A stretch of DNA of 64,000 nucleotides from Micromonospora citrea (GTDB lineage: Bacteria > Actinomycetota > Actinomycetes > Mycobacteriales > Micromonosporaceae): assembly GCF_900090315.1 (NCBI RefSeq), contig NZ_FMHZ01000002.1, positions 2,086,501-2,150,500 on the forward strand, in the 5' to 3' direction. The notes under the pieces are model-generated. The model worked only from the letters and a program-made list of their open reading frames with translations. It was not told where the DNA came from and ran no database searches. Shown one piece after another: positions 56,533 to 63,095 of the stretch. Each line of letters starts with the position of its first letter. Positions within the stretch are counted from its first letter, which is position 1. The translations under genes were made by a program, and so were the position numbers.

Positions 56533-56886
56533 TCAGTCCAGCCCGCGCCAGCCGCGGGCGACCGAGGGTCGGGCGGCCGCGTCGTCGACGAGCCCGAGCA
56601 GCGGGCCGACCCCGGTGATCCGCAGCACCCGCGCCACCACCGGCTGCGGGTTCGCCACCCGCAGCGTCGCGTCGCGCTCCCGGGCCAGGGCGACGCCGTG
56701 CACGAGGACGCGTACGCCGCTGGAGTCGAGGAAGCTGACTTCGGCGAGGTCGACGACGACCTCGCGTACGCCGGGCCGGTGCAGCGCGTCGGTGATCGTG
56801 TCGCCCAACGCGTCGGCGGTGGCCATGTCGACCTCGCCGGCCGGCCGCAGGAACAACGGCCCCGACTCCGTGTCCCGTCCACCCAT
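56533..56886 (-). CDS. STAS-domain anti-sigma factor antagonist
   Basis: A 117-residue single STAS domain of the SpoIIAA/RsbV class. PAGEVDMATADALGD begins the domain and VDLAEVSFLDSSGVRVLVHG carries the phosphorylatable serine. Such proteins bind an anti-sigma kinase when dephosphorylated. The start at 56886 has GAGGCGG eight bases upstream; a longer frame to 56997 is less likely. Convergent with the SpoIIE phosphatase. No RsbW-like kinase is in the window, so the third partner is encoded elsewhere. Its promoter faces the twin palindromes at 56983-57039. Confidence 0.9.
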   Translation of the reverse strand: MGGRDTESGPLFLRPAGEVDMATADALGDTITDALHRPGVREVVVDLAEVSFLDSSGVRVLVHGVALARERDATLRVANPQPVVARVLRITGVGPLLGLVDDAAARPSVARGWRGLD

Positions 56887-56982
56887 CGGGGCCGCCTCAC
56901 GTCGAGAAGATGCGCCGACCGGCGCGGACCGACCATACCGACCACCACGTCGAACGGCCACACGAACAGCCGCGTCCGCCGT

Positions 56983-57039
56983 CTTGAACATGTTCAAGAA
57001 CTATCCTACGCTCACGCCAGGAACTTGAACGCGTTCAAG
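56983..57039. promoter_or_regulatory. Twin 16-bp palindromic operators and promoter
   Basis: CTTGAACATGTTCAAG (56983-56998) and CTTGAACGCGTTCAAG (57024-57039) are perfect palindromes 41 bases apart. TTGAAC (56985-56990) and TACGCT (57007-57012), spaced by 16 bases, look like -35 and -10 boxes, so the first site covers the -35 and the second lies just after the expected transcription start. The TetR gene of the downstream operon is the obvious candidate to bind them. Confidence 0.8.
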
Positions 57040-57052
57040 AGAGGCGTCGGCG

Positions 57053-57637
57053 ATGGACACCAAGGTCTGGATGTACCTGGTCTACCTGGCGGTCAGCATC
57101 GGGCTGACCGTGTGGGTGGCCCGGGCGCTCTCCCGCAACGGGCTGGTCTTCCTCGAGGAGGTGTTCGCCGACGAGCGGCTGGCCGGCGCGGTGAACAGCC
57201 TGCTCGTGGTCGGCTTCTACCTGCTCAATCTCGGCTACGTCACCGTGGCGATGAAACACCCCGATCCCGTCGCGTCCACCGCCCAGGCCATGGAGGAGCT
57301 GTCCCTCAAGATCGGCCTGGTGCTGCTGGTGCTGGGTGCGCTGCACTTCTTCAACGTCTTCGCGCTCGGCCGGTACCGCCGGGGCCGGCTGCGCCAGCTC
57401 GCCACTCAGCCCCCGCTCGCCCCGGTCGGCCGGCTGCCGATGCCCCCCGCGCCGCGCGGCCCCCACCCGACCGCCACCGCCGGCCCCCGCCCTGTCGGCA
57501 ACCCGCACCCCGTCGGCAACCCGCACCCCGCTGCCGGCCCGCAGCCCGCCGCCGGCCCGCACCCCGTCGGCGATCCGCAGCCCGCCGGTCCGGACGGGGC
57601 GGCCGAGGGCGGCCCGGGCACCCCGCCGGTCCGATGA
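57053..57637 (+). CDS. Membrane protein with His/Pro-rich tail, TetR-controlled
   Basis: A 194-residue protein with three predicted membrane segments (about 5-23, 46-65 and 84-103), then a cytoplasmic or outer tail of about 75 residues rich in Pro, His and Gly with short repeats (VGNPHPVGNPHP, AAGPQPAAGPHP). The core (VAVSIGLTVWVARALSRNG, FADERLAGAVNSLLVVGFYL) belongs to a conserved actinobacterial membrane family I cannot name. ATG at 57053, 14 bases after the second operator. The stop overlaps the DUF393 gene start by four bases (ATGA). First gene of a three-gene unit with DUF393 and TetR. Confidence 0.78.
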   Translation: MDTKVWMYLVYLAVSIGLTVWVARALSRNGLVFLEEVFADERLAGAVNSLLVVGFYLLNLGYVTVAMKHPDPVASTAQAMEELSLKIGLVLLVLGALHFFNVFALGRYRRGRLRQLATQPPLAPVGRLPMPPAPRGPHPTATAGPRPVGNPHPVGNPHPAAGPQPAAGPHPVGDPQPAGPDGAAEGGPGTPPVR

Positions 57638-58128
57638 CCATCCCGCCCGACCGGGGCGCGGGCCGGGTTCCGGACGCCACCGCGCACGGGGGCGGTGGCG
57701 TCCGGAGCTTCACCGTCCTCTACGACGCGCACTGCCCGCTGTGTCGCGCCGCCCGCCGCTGGCTGGCGTCCCGCGCCCAGCTCGTACCCCTGGAGTTCGT
57801 GCCGGCCGGTTCGGCGCAGGCCCGACGGCGCTTCCCGGGCCTGGACCACGACGCGACGCTGCGCGACCTCACCGTGGTGGCGGACACCGGCGAGGTGTAC
57901 GCGGGAGACGGCGCCTGGTTCGCCTGCCTCTGGGCGCTGGCCGACCACCGGGGCACCGCCGAGCGGCTGGCGCGCCCGCACCTGCTGCCGCTCGCCCGCC
58001 GGGTGGTCGCCGCCGCCTCGGCGGCACGCGAACGCGTCCGCGATCCGTCGGCGGAGCCGGTCGACGAGCCGGCGGGATACGGTGACCCCGATGACCGAGC
58101 AGACTGCGCCGACGACCGCTGCGGGTGA
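57634..58128 (+). CDS. DUF393 (DCC-type thiol-disulfide oxidoreductase-like) protein
   Basis: A 164-residue protein. The DCC signature is FTVLYDAHCPLCRAARRWL, with the Cys pair CPLC as in thioredoxin-like folds; further on, PLEFVPAGSAQARRRFPG and EVYAGDGAWFACLWALADHR. Family members are predicted thiol-disulfide oxidoreductases, some linked to membrane electron transfer, but no activity has been proved for most. ATG overlaps the preceding stop (ATGA). Its 3' end overlaps the TetR start by 38 bases. Likely acts with the membrane protein encoded upstream. Confidence 0.85.
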   Translation: MTIPPDRGAGRVPDATAHGGGGVRSFTVLYDAHCPLCRAARRWLASRAQLVPLEFVPAGSAQARRRFPGLDHDATLRDLTVVADTGEVYAGDGAWFACLWALADHRGTAERLARPHLLPLARRVVAAASAARERVRDPSAEPVDEPAGYGDPDDRADCADDRCG

Positions 58129-58789
58129 GCCGGCCACCGCCCGGGGCGAGCAGACGCGGCAGCTCATCCTGGACACGGCGATGCGGCTGTTCCGCGAGCG
58201 GGGGTACGCCCGGACCACCATGCGCGCCATCGCCCAGGAGGCCGGGGTCGCGGTGGGCAACGCCTACTACTACTTCGGCTCGAAGGACCACCTGATCCAG
58301 GAGTTCTACGCCCGGGCCCAGGTCGAGCACCGGGCGGCGGCGCGACCGGTGCTCGACCGGGAGTCCGACTTCGCCGCGCGGCTCGCCGGGGTGCTGCACG
58401 CCGGTGTGGACGTGCTCACCCCGTCGCACGACTTCGCGGCCAGCTTCTTCAAGACCGCGGCGGAGCCGACCTCGCCGCTGAGCCCGTTCTCGGAGGAGTC
58501 GTCCGCGCCCCGGCGGGCGGCCGTCGACCTCTTCGCCGAGGTGCTCGACGGCTCCACGGCGAGGGTGGACGCGGAGCTGCGTCCCCACCTGCCCGAGCTG
58601 CTCTGGCTGGCGTACATGGGCGTGGTCCTCTACTGGGTCCACGACCGGTCCCCGGGGCAGGCCAAGACCCGGAAGCTCATCGACGGCGCGGTCCCCCTGA
58701 TCGACCGGCTGGTGGGGCTGTCCCGGCTGCGGGTGCTGCGCCCGGTCACCCGGCAGGTCCTGGACCTCATCCGCACGCTGCGTCACTGA
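58091..58789 (+). CDS. TetR-family transcriptional regulator
   Basis: A 232-residue regulator. The TetR helix-turn-helix is clear at about residues 20-70 (QLILDTAMRLFRERGYARTT, AIAQEAGVAVGNAYYYFGSK), followed by an all-helical ligand domain with FAASFFKTAAEPTSPLSPF and ELLWLAYMGVVLYWVHDRS. ATG lies inside the DUF393 gene, giving translational coupling. It is the third gene of the membrane protein/DUF393/TetR operon and probably binds the twin palindromes at 56983-57039, repressing its own operon. Its ligand is unknown. A strong terminator follows. Confidence 0.92.
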   Translation: MTEQTAPTTAAGEPATARGEQTRQLILDTAMRLFRERGYARTTMRAIAQEAGVAVGNAYYYFGSKDHLIQEFYARAQVEHRAAARPVLDRESDFAARLAGVLHAGVDVLTPSHDFAASFFKTAAEPTSPLSPFSEESSAPRRAAVDLFAEVLDGSTARVDAELRPHLPELLWLAYMGVVLYWVHDRSPGQAKTRKLIDGAVPLIDRLVGLSRLRVLRPVTRQVLDLIRTLRH

Positions 58790-59091
58790 CCCGCCGCGTC
58801 ACCTGACAGCGCTCCGCCGCAGGTCAAGTCCGCTTCTGGACAGTCTGAACCACCGGTCGGAGTCTTGCCGAACCTCGCACCGACACATAGCGTGATCGGC
58901 ACGGACGACGACCGGCCCCGCACCGCCACCGCGGGGCACGGGACCTGGGGGGAGGCTGCGGACCGTGGATCCGGCCCGGGATCCACGGTCCGCGCCCTGC
59001 CGTCCCCGCCCCGCCGTCGCCCTCGGTCGCGCAGGCGCACCGGGCCGTCGCTCTCGGTCGTGGCGGCGGCGCCACCCGCCACGCGCCTCGG
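58790..59091. other. Convergent intergenic region
   Basis: Holds the terminator hairpin at 58958-58993 between the TetR and GNAT genes and a G+C-rich stretch without recognisable features. No gene seen. Confidence 0.6.
58958..58993. terminator. Bidirectional terminator
   Basis: Perfect 15-bp arms: GCGGACCGTGGATCC (58958-58972) and its reverse complement (58979-58993), loop of six bases. Located in a 302-base convergent gap after the TetR operon and before the GNAT gene end. Confidence 0.87.
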
Positions 59092-59754
59092 TCAGGGCGG
59101 GTACACCCCGAACGACCGCCAGCCCCGGTCGGGGAAGCCCGCCGCTGCGGCGACCCGCGCCGAGGCGAGGTTGGCCTGGTCGTGCAGGTAGGTCGGGACC
59201 GCGCCCTCGTCGAGCACCCGGCGGGCCGCCTGCGCGACCAGCCGCCGGGCCAGGCCCTGCCCCCGCGCCGCCGGCGTCGTCCCCACCGCCAGCTCGTGGC
59301 CGTACGCGTCGTGCCGCTTGATGCCCACCCCGGAGAGGTAGCGGCCACGCTCGTCGCGGACCACCAGCACGGGCCGGTCGAAGAGCCGGAGCCAGGACGG
59401 CAGCCCCCGCGTGCCCGGGGACACCCACTCCCCCACGTCGGGCAGCGGGGTCGGGGCCACGCTCCACCGGAAGACGTCGTCGTGGACCGCCCAGCCGGGC
59501 TGGCCGACCGCCCGGGGCAGCTCGGGCAGCAGCCGCCCCGCCCGCCGGCAGGCCAGCTCCCGGACGGCGCCCACCCGGTCCGGCGGCACGGAGAGCACGG
59601 TGCTCGCCCCGGCCACGACCGCGATCGCGGGCCGCAGCCGGCCGTCCCAGGCCGGCCGGGCCCGCCGGTGCGACCCGACCACATGCAGGCCGGGGCCCGC
59701 CGGCCACTGCCCCAGCCAGCTCGCCAGGTGCAGGTGCAGCCGCCGGTCGAGCAT
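59092..59754 (-). CDS. GNAT-family acetyltransferase
   Basis: A 220-residue protein. The C-terminal GNAT segment has a conserved acetyl-CoA loop in GTTPAARGQGLARRLVAQAA, and the substrate strand is DNQANLAS-like (HDQANLASARVAAAAGF) as in the GNAT end motif. The N-terminal half lacks motifs (SWLGQWPAGPGLHVVGSHRR). Substrate unknown. The ATG at 59754 has AAAGGTG upstream and starts a coherent domain; upstream in-frame codons are not conserved-looking. Convergent with the TetR operon. Confidence 0.85.
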   Translation of the reverse strand: MLDRRLHLHLASWLGQWPAGPGLHVVGSHRRARPAWDGRLRPAIAVVAGASTVLSVPPDRVGAVRELACRRAGRLLPELPRAVGQPGWAVHDDVFRWSVAPTPLPDVGEWVSPGTRGLPSWLRLFDRPVLVVRDERGRYLSGVGIKRHDAYGHELAVGTTPAARGQGLARRLVAQAARRVLDEGAVPTYLHDQANLASARVAAAAGFPDRGWRSFGVYPP

Positions 59755-59893
59755 GGGGTCACCTTTCCGGGTCCGCCGAGGGCGCCCGCCCGCCCCGGGG
59801 GCCGCCCGCCGTGCCGGGCCGGGCGCCGTCCGCGCCCCGGCCCGTCCGTCGATCACCGTACGCCGGACGACCGGCGCCCGCGCGCGGTCCCGT

Positions 59894-60568
59894 TCAGTGC
59901 CGAGCGTGCCCGGCGTGGCCGCCCTCGCGCCCCGTGTGTCCATGCTCGCGCCCGGCGCGACCGCCCGCGTTGCCGCCGTGGCCCGCCTCGTGGCCCACGT
60001 GACCGTGCTCGTGGCCCACGTGACCGTGCTCGTGCCCCGTCGCGTGCCCGGCCCGACCGGCCGCGTGGCCGGCGTGGCTCGCCTCGTGACCGCTCCCGTG
60101 CCCGGCGTGACCGCTTCCGTGCCCGGCGTGGTAGCGGTGGGTGACCGCGTGGCCCTGGCCGCGCGCGATCAGCGCCCGGTTGACCGGCACGGTGACCACG
60201 AAGGCCACCGCGAGCGCGCCCGCCAGGCTGGCCCAGAACACCCAGCTCGTCAGGCCGGCCTCCATCGCGCCGGGGATGGCGAGCATGACGCCGTTGTCGA
60301 CCACCTCCATCACCGCGATGCTCACCGTGTCGGCCACCAGCGCCACCTTGATCGCCGTGCGCAGCGGTACGCCGGAGCGCAGCACCGGCCGGATCGTCAG
60401 CGAGTAGCCGAAGAGGAAGGCGAGGCCGACCGCGAGGGCGATGGTGGCGAGGTCGGACCAGCCGAGGGCGGTGCCGATCACCATGCCGAGGACCTCGCCG
60501 ATGGCGCAGCCCGTGAGGCAGTGCAGGGTCGCCGTTATCGCCAGCCGGGTCAGATTCGCGTTCGTCAT
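59894..60568 (-). CDS. DUF4396 membrane protein with His-rich metal-binding tail
   Basis: A 224-residue protein with four membrane segments (about 12-32, 40-60, 70-100 and 110-132). The first holds HCLTGC, a possible metal or redox site. The last 85-90 residues contain about 23 histidines in Gly/Ala/Glu-rich repeats (GHGSGHAGHGSGH, GHEHGHVGHEHGHV), an evident metal-binding tail. The domain fits DUF4396, often found with copper genes. Start at 60568 rather than 60580, because the latter codon lies inside the CsoR-like palindrome. Probable role: copper or other metal handling at the membrane; unproved. Confidence 0.85.
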   Translation of the reverse strand: MTNANLTRLAITATLHCLTGCAIGEVLGMVIGTALGWSDLATIALAVGLAFLFGYSLTIRPVLRSGVPLRTAIKVALVADTVSIAVMEVVDNGVMLAIPGAMEAGLTSWVFWASLAGALAVAFVVTVPVNRALIARGQGHAVTHRYHAGHGSGHAGHGSGHEASHAGHAAGRAGHATGHEHGHVGHEHGHVGHEAGHGGNAGGRAGREHGHTGREGGHAGHARH

Positions 60569-60577
60569 GCCCGAGAC

Positions 60578-60600
60578 CATATACCCCTAGGGGGTATATG
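60578..60600. promoter_or_regulatory. CsoR-like palindromic operator
   Basis: Perfect 10-bp arms CATATACCCC and GGGGTATATG around a TAG centre. The ATACCCC...GGGGTAT layout is the classic target of CsoR-family metalloregulators (copper and others). It lies ten bases upstream of the DUF4396 start, in the -10 to +1 zone expected for repression. Confidence 0.82.
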
Positions 60601-60830
60601 CCAAGAGACGTCCGCCACCTTCCGGCCGCGACGGGGAGGCGTCGGCGCACGATGGGGACGGGCGCCGGAACCCGCGACCGACGCTCCGGTTGAAGAGCGT
60701 CAGGCCGGGCACCACGTACGGACCACCGCCGATGGATGCCACGAGATCCGGCCGCGATTTCCGGGAACCCGACGCACCGATCGACCGTCATATCGATTTC
60801 CATACATGTACAACTTTTTTTGGGACGGTT

Positions 60831-61022
60831 ATGGTCATGCCGAATCAGCCGAATGACCGGTACCAGCAGGACACCGAGCGACTCTGGCGCGCCCCCGAGG
60901 ACGCCGGACGGTTTCCCGCCCAGCCGCCGTACCGGGGCAACCGCGGCGAGGCGCTCTCCTGGGGCGAGCTCAACCGGCTGCCGGCCGGCGCCTCCACCCG
61001 CCGCAACCTGAACCCGCGCTGA
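60831..61022 (+). CDS. Small hypothetical protein
   Basis: A 63-residue soluble, charged protein (MVMPNQPNDRYQQDTERLWR, then ALSWGELNRLPAGASTRRNL). No domain recognised; the Trp/Arg/Asp-rich composition and clean codon pattern suggest a real short gene. GGGACGG lies just before the first ATG, and an unusually A+T-rich leader (CATGTACAACTTTTTTTG region, 60802-60820) probably contains its promoter. A second ATG two codons in is equally possible. Confidence 0.6.
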   Translation: MVMPNQPNDRYQQDTERLWRAPEDAGRFPAQPPYRGNRGEALSWGELNRLPAGASTRRNLNPR

Positions 61023-61139
61023 TCCGCGCCCCGTTCGGCGGCGGCGACACACCCGGGCGGTCCAGCGGAGGCTTTCGCACACCTGTCGGGTAATTTCTTC
61101 TGGTCCACAACCCCGGCCCCGACAGGAGAAGCACCGCGC

Positions 61140-61658
61140 ATGGGCAAGAAGACGATCCACGTCTCCGACTTCAGCGGCACGGTGATCCAGCCCGACGACG
61201 AGGTGGTCCGCGTCGTCGTCCTGGAGCACCCTGACCTGGTGGCCGGGCCCGTGCGACTGGACGCCACCCCGGTCGAGGTGGAGAGCATCGACGACGCCGC
61301 GCTCGACGTGGCGGTGGTCGAGATCCACGACCGACACGGCGACGGCGAGCCCCGGCGGGTGGTGCTGACCGCGAGTGAGTTCGACGCCATGGCCACCGAC
61401 GTGCCGATGGCGCAACTGCTCAGGACCGCCGAGCGGGTCCGCCCGCCGAAGGCCCGCAAGAGCGCCGAGAAGATCGACTACGGCACCATCGAGCACGCCG
61501 GCAAGCCGCACCGGGGCCGGGTCACCGACGAGGAGGCCCGGCTGGTGCGCGAGCAGCTCGACGAGGTCAACAAGCGCCTCGCCGACGCGGGGATCCGCCA
61601 GATCGACCCGGCCGACCCCGAGCACGCCGCCCGGTACGGCTTCCCCGCCGCCCTCTGA
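61140..61658 (+). CDS. Hypothetical protein, possibly nucleic-acid associated
   Basis: A 172-residue soluble protein. It starts MGKKTIHVSDFSGTVIQPDD and includes DVAVVEIHDRHG and a basic linker (RPPKARKSAEKIDYGTIE), ending with a charged helical tail (TDEEARLVREQLDEVNKRLA) and IDPADPEHAARYGF. The outline (small beta domain, basic linker, charged helix) recalls Lsr2-type nucleoid proteins, but I see no Lsr2 signature and do not assign one. GGAGAAG precedes the ATG. Function unknown. Confidence 0.75.
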   Translation: MGKKTIHVSDFSGTVIQPDDEVVRVVVLEHPDLVAGPVRLDATPVEVESIDDAALDVAVVEIHDRHGDGEPRRVVLTASEFDAMATDVPMAQLLRTAERVRPPKARKSAEKIDYGTIEHAGKPHRGRVTDEEARLVREQLDEVNKRLADAGIRQIDPADPEHAARYGFPAAL

Positions 61659-61990
61659 CGGGCCCGTCGACACCGCCGCCGGGGCCGCCGTGACGGCAGC
61701 CCCGGCGGCACAGACACCCGTCGAACGGCGCGAACTCCGCGGCAGCCCCGGCGGAGGCACGCGTCGAACGGCGCGAACTCCCGTCGTCGCGGCAGCCCCG
61801 GCGGAGGCACCCTCGAACGGGCGCGATCGCCGCCTCCGCCGGAACCGGGGAGCGCGGCGCCCGCGTCAGCCCTGGGCACCCTTCGTGATCGCCTCCAACG
61901 CCGCGACGAGCGTCGACTCGGCGGCGGCCTTGTCGGCGACGGGGCGGCGCGCCGCCATCGCCGACGACGGGGCGGCGCGCCGCCGACCGG
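61659..61990. other. Repeat-bearing region before the MbtH-like gene end
   Basis: Three copies of GGCAGCCCCGGCGG lie at about 61695, 61741 and 61791, each followed by CGTCGAACGGCGCGAAC-like sequence (46- to 50-bp spacing). A separate direct repeat, GACGGGGCGGCGCGCCGCC, occurs at 61938-61956 and 61966-61984 and contains a perfect 14-bp GGCGGCGCGCCGCC palindrome, probably a terminator for one or both convergent genes. Confidence 0.75.
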
Positions 61991-62191
61991 TCAGGCCGCG
62001 CTTCCGGCCGCCCGCAGGCTGGCCGGGCGCATGTCCGTCCACACGTTCTCGATGTGGGTCAGGCACTCCTCGCGCGAGCCGCGGACGTCCATCGTCCGCC
62101 ACCCCTGCGGGACCGGCCGGTCCCCCGGCCAGATCGAGTACTGCTCCTCCGCGTTGCGGACGACGACGTACTGCTCCGCCTCGAAACTCAT
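61991..62191 (-). CDS. MbtH-like protein
   Basis: A 66-residue MbtH-family protein: [33 protein letters not shown] and SLR in the right places, with the three conserved tryptophans. MbtH-like proteins bind the adenylation domain of nonribosomal peptide synthetases and are often needed for folding or activity. Length is standard. ATG at 62191. No NRPS gene lies in this window, so it is either an orphan partner that serves a synthetase elsewhere or the edge of a larger cluster beyond the window. Convergent with the hypothetical gene at 61140. Confidence 0.92.
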   Translation of the reverse strand: MSFEAEQYVVVRNAEEQYSIWPGDRPVPQGWRTMDVRGSREECLTHIENVWTDMRPASLRAAGSAA

Positions 62192-62303
62192 CCCGCGTCT
62201 CCCCGTCACGAACCCGTCGATGAGATCACTGGTACCGGACGACCCTATGCCAGCCGACGCGACCGGGGCAACGACGTCCTTCACTCGATGCCGGTGCGGG
62301 CGG

Positions 62304-62375
62304 GCGGCCCGGCCCCCGCGCCGGCGGCAGCTCGCTCCCGGGCGCGGGCGAGCGGCCCGGCCCCCGCGCCGGCGG
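62304..62375. repeat. 24-bp direct repeat downstream of TetR
   Basis: GCGGCCCGGCCCCCGCGCCG and four further bases occur at 62304-62327 and 62352-62375, a 48-base offset. The right copy ends just beyond the stop codon of the TetR gene. Confidence 0.8.
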
Positions 62376-62378
62376 TGC

Positions 62379-63005
62379 TCAGTCACCGGCGCCGTCGGGC
62401 CGCTGCGCGTCCTCGGACAGCGGCCGGACGAGCAGCTCGAACGCCTCGGCGTACCAGGTCTCCGGCACCGACTCGGGGTCGACCAGGCGCTGGATGCTCA
62501 GCCCGATGTCCAGCCCCAGCAGCAGCGTCGCCGTACGCGCCACCAGCGCCGGATCCGGCCCGTCGGCCCGGGCGGCCAGGTGGGCGGCGATGCCGGCGCG
62601 GGTGCGGCGCAGCGCCTCGATGTAGCGCGGGCGCACCCTCGGGTTGCGCATGGCCGCGATCCAGAACTCCATCATGAGCAGCGCGAAGTCGGCGTTCTCC
62701 CCGGCCCGGTCGCCGGTGGAGTTGGCCGAGCTGAGGGCGGCGAACGCCTGCACCATGTCGGTCTCGCCCGCGGTGACCTCGGTCAGGTCGGTGCCGATGA
62801 TGTCGAGCTGCCGGTCCAGCAGGGCGAGGATGATGTCCTCCTTGTTGCGGAAGCTGGAGTACACCGCCCCCTTGGTCAGGCCGGCCGCCGCGGCGATGTC
62901 GTCCAGTGAGGCCGCCGGTCCCCGCTCCGCGAGCAGCCGCTGCGCCGCGTCGAGCAGGCGATTGCGGTTCTGCCGTTGCCGCTCCTGGCGCCCCATCCGT
63001 TCCAT
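62379..63005 (-). CDS. TetR-family transcriptional regulator
   Basis: A 208-residue regulator. HTH at about residues 10-60 ([40 protein letters not shown]), followed by a helical ligand domain ([39 protein letters not shown]). The ATG has GGGAGAG upstream. It is divergent from the ABC ATPase gene at 63096, the usual layout for a TetR repressor of an exporter, and the 90 bases between contain good operator candidates. Ligand unknown. Confidence 0.93.
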   Translation of the reverse strand: MERMGRQERQRQNRNRLLDAAQRLLAERGPAASLDDIAAAAGLTKGAVYSSFRNKEDIILALLDRQLDIIGTDLTEVTAGETDMVQAFAALSSANSTGDRAGENADFALLMMEFWIAAMRNPRVRPRYIEALRRTRAGIAAHLAARADGPDPALVARTATLLLGLDIGLSIQRLVDPESVPETWYAEAFELLVRPLSEDAQRPDGAGD

Positions 63006-63061
63006 CAGGCGACTCTCCCGTCATTCCGCTTGACCGCAATCTCCACATTCCGCATACTCGG

Positions 63062-63085
63062 CGGTATCTGAATACCGACCAGTAT
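63062..63085. promoter_or_regulatory. TetR operator candidate
   Basis: CGGTAT-CTGA-ATACCG (63062-63077) is a perfect inverted repeat with 6-bp arms, overlapping ATACCGACCAGTAT (63072-63085), a near-palindrome of the ATAC...GTAT type often bound by exporter-linked TetR proteins. It lies ten bases ahead of the ABC ATPase start and 57 bases from the TetR start. Confidence 0.65.
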
Positions 63086-63095
63086 CGGAGATGTC

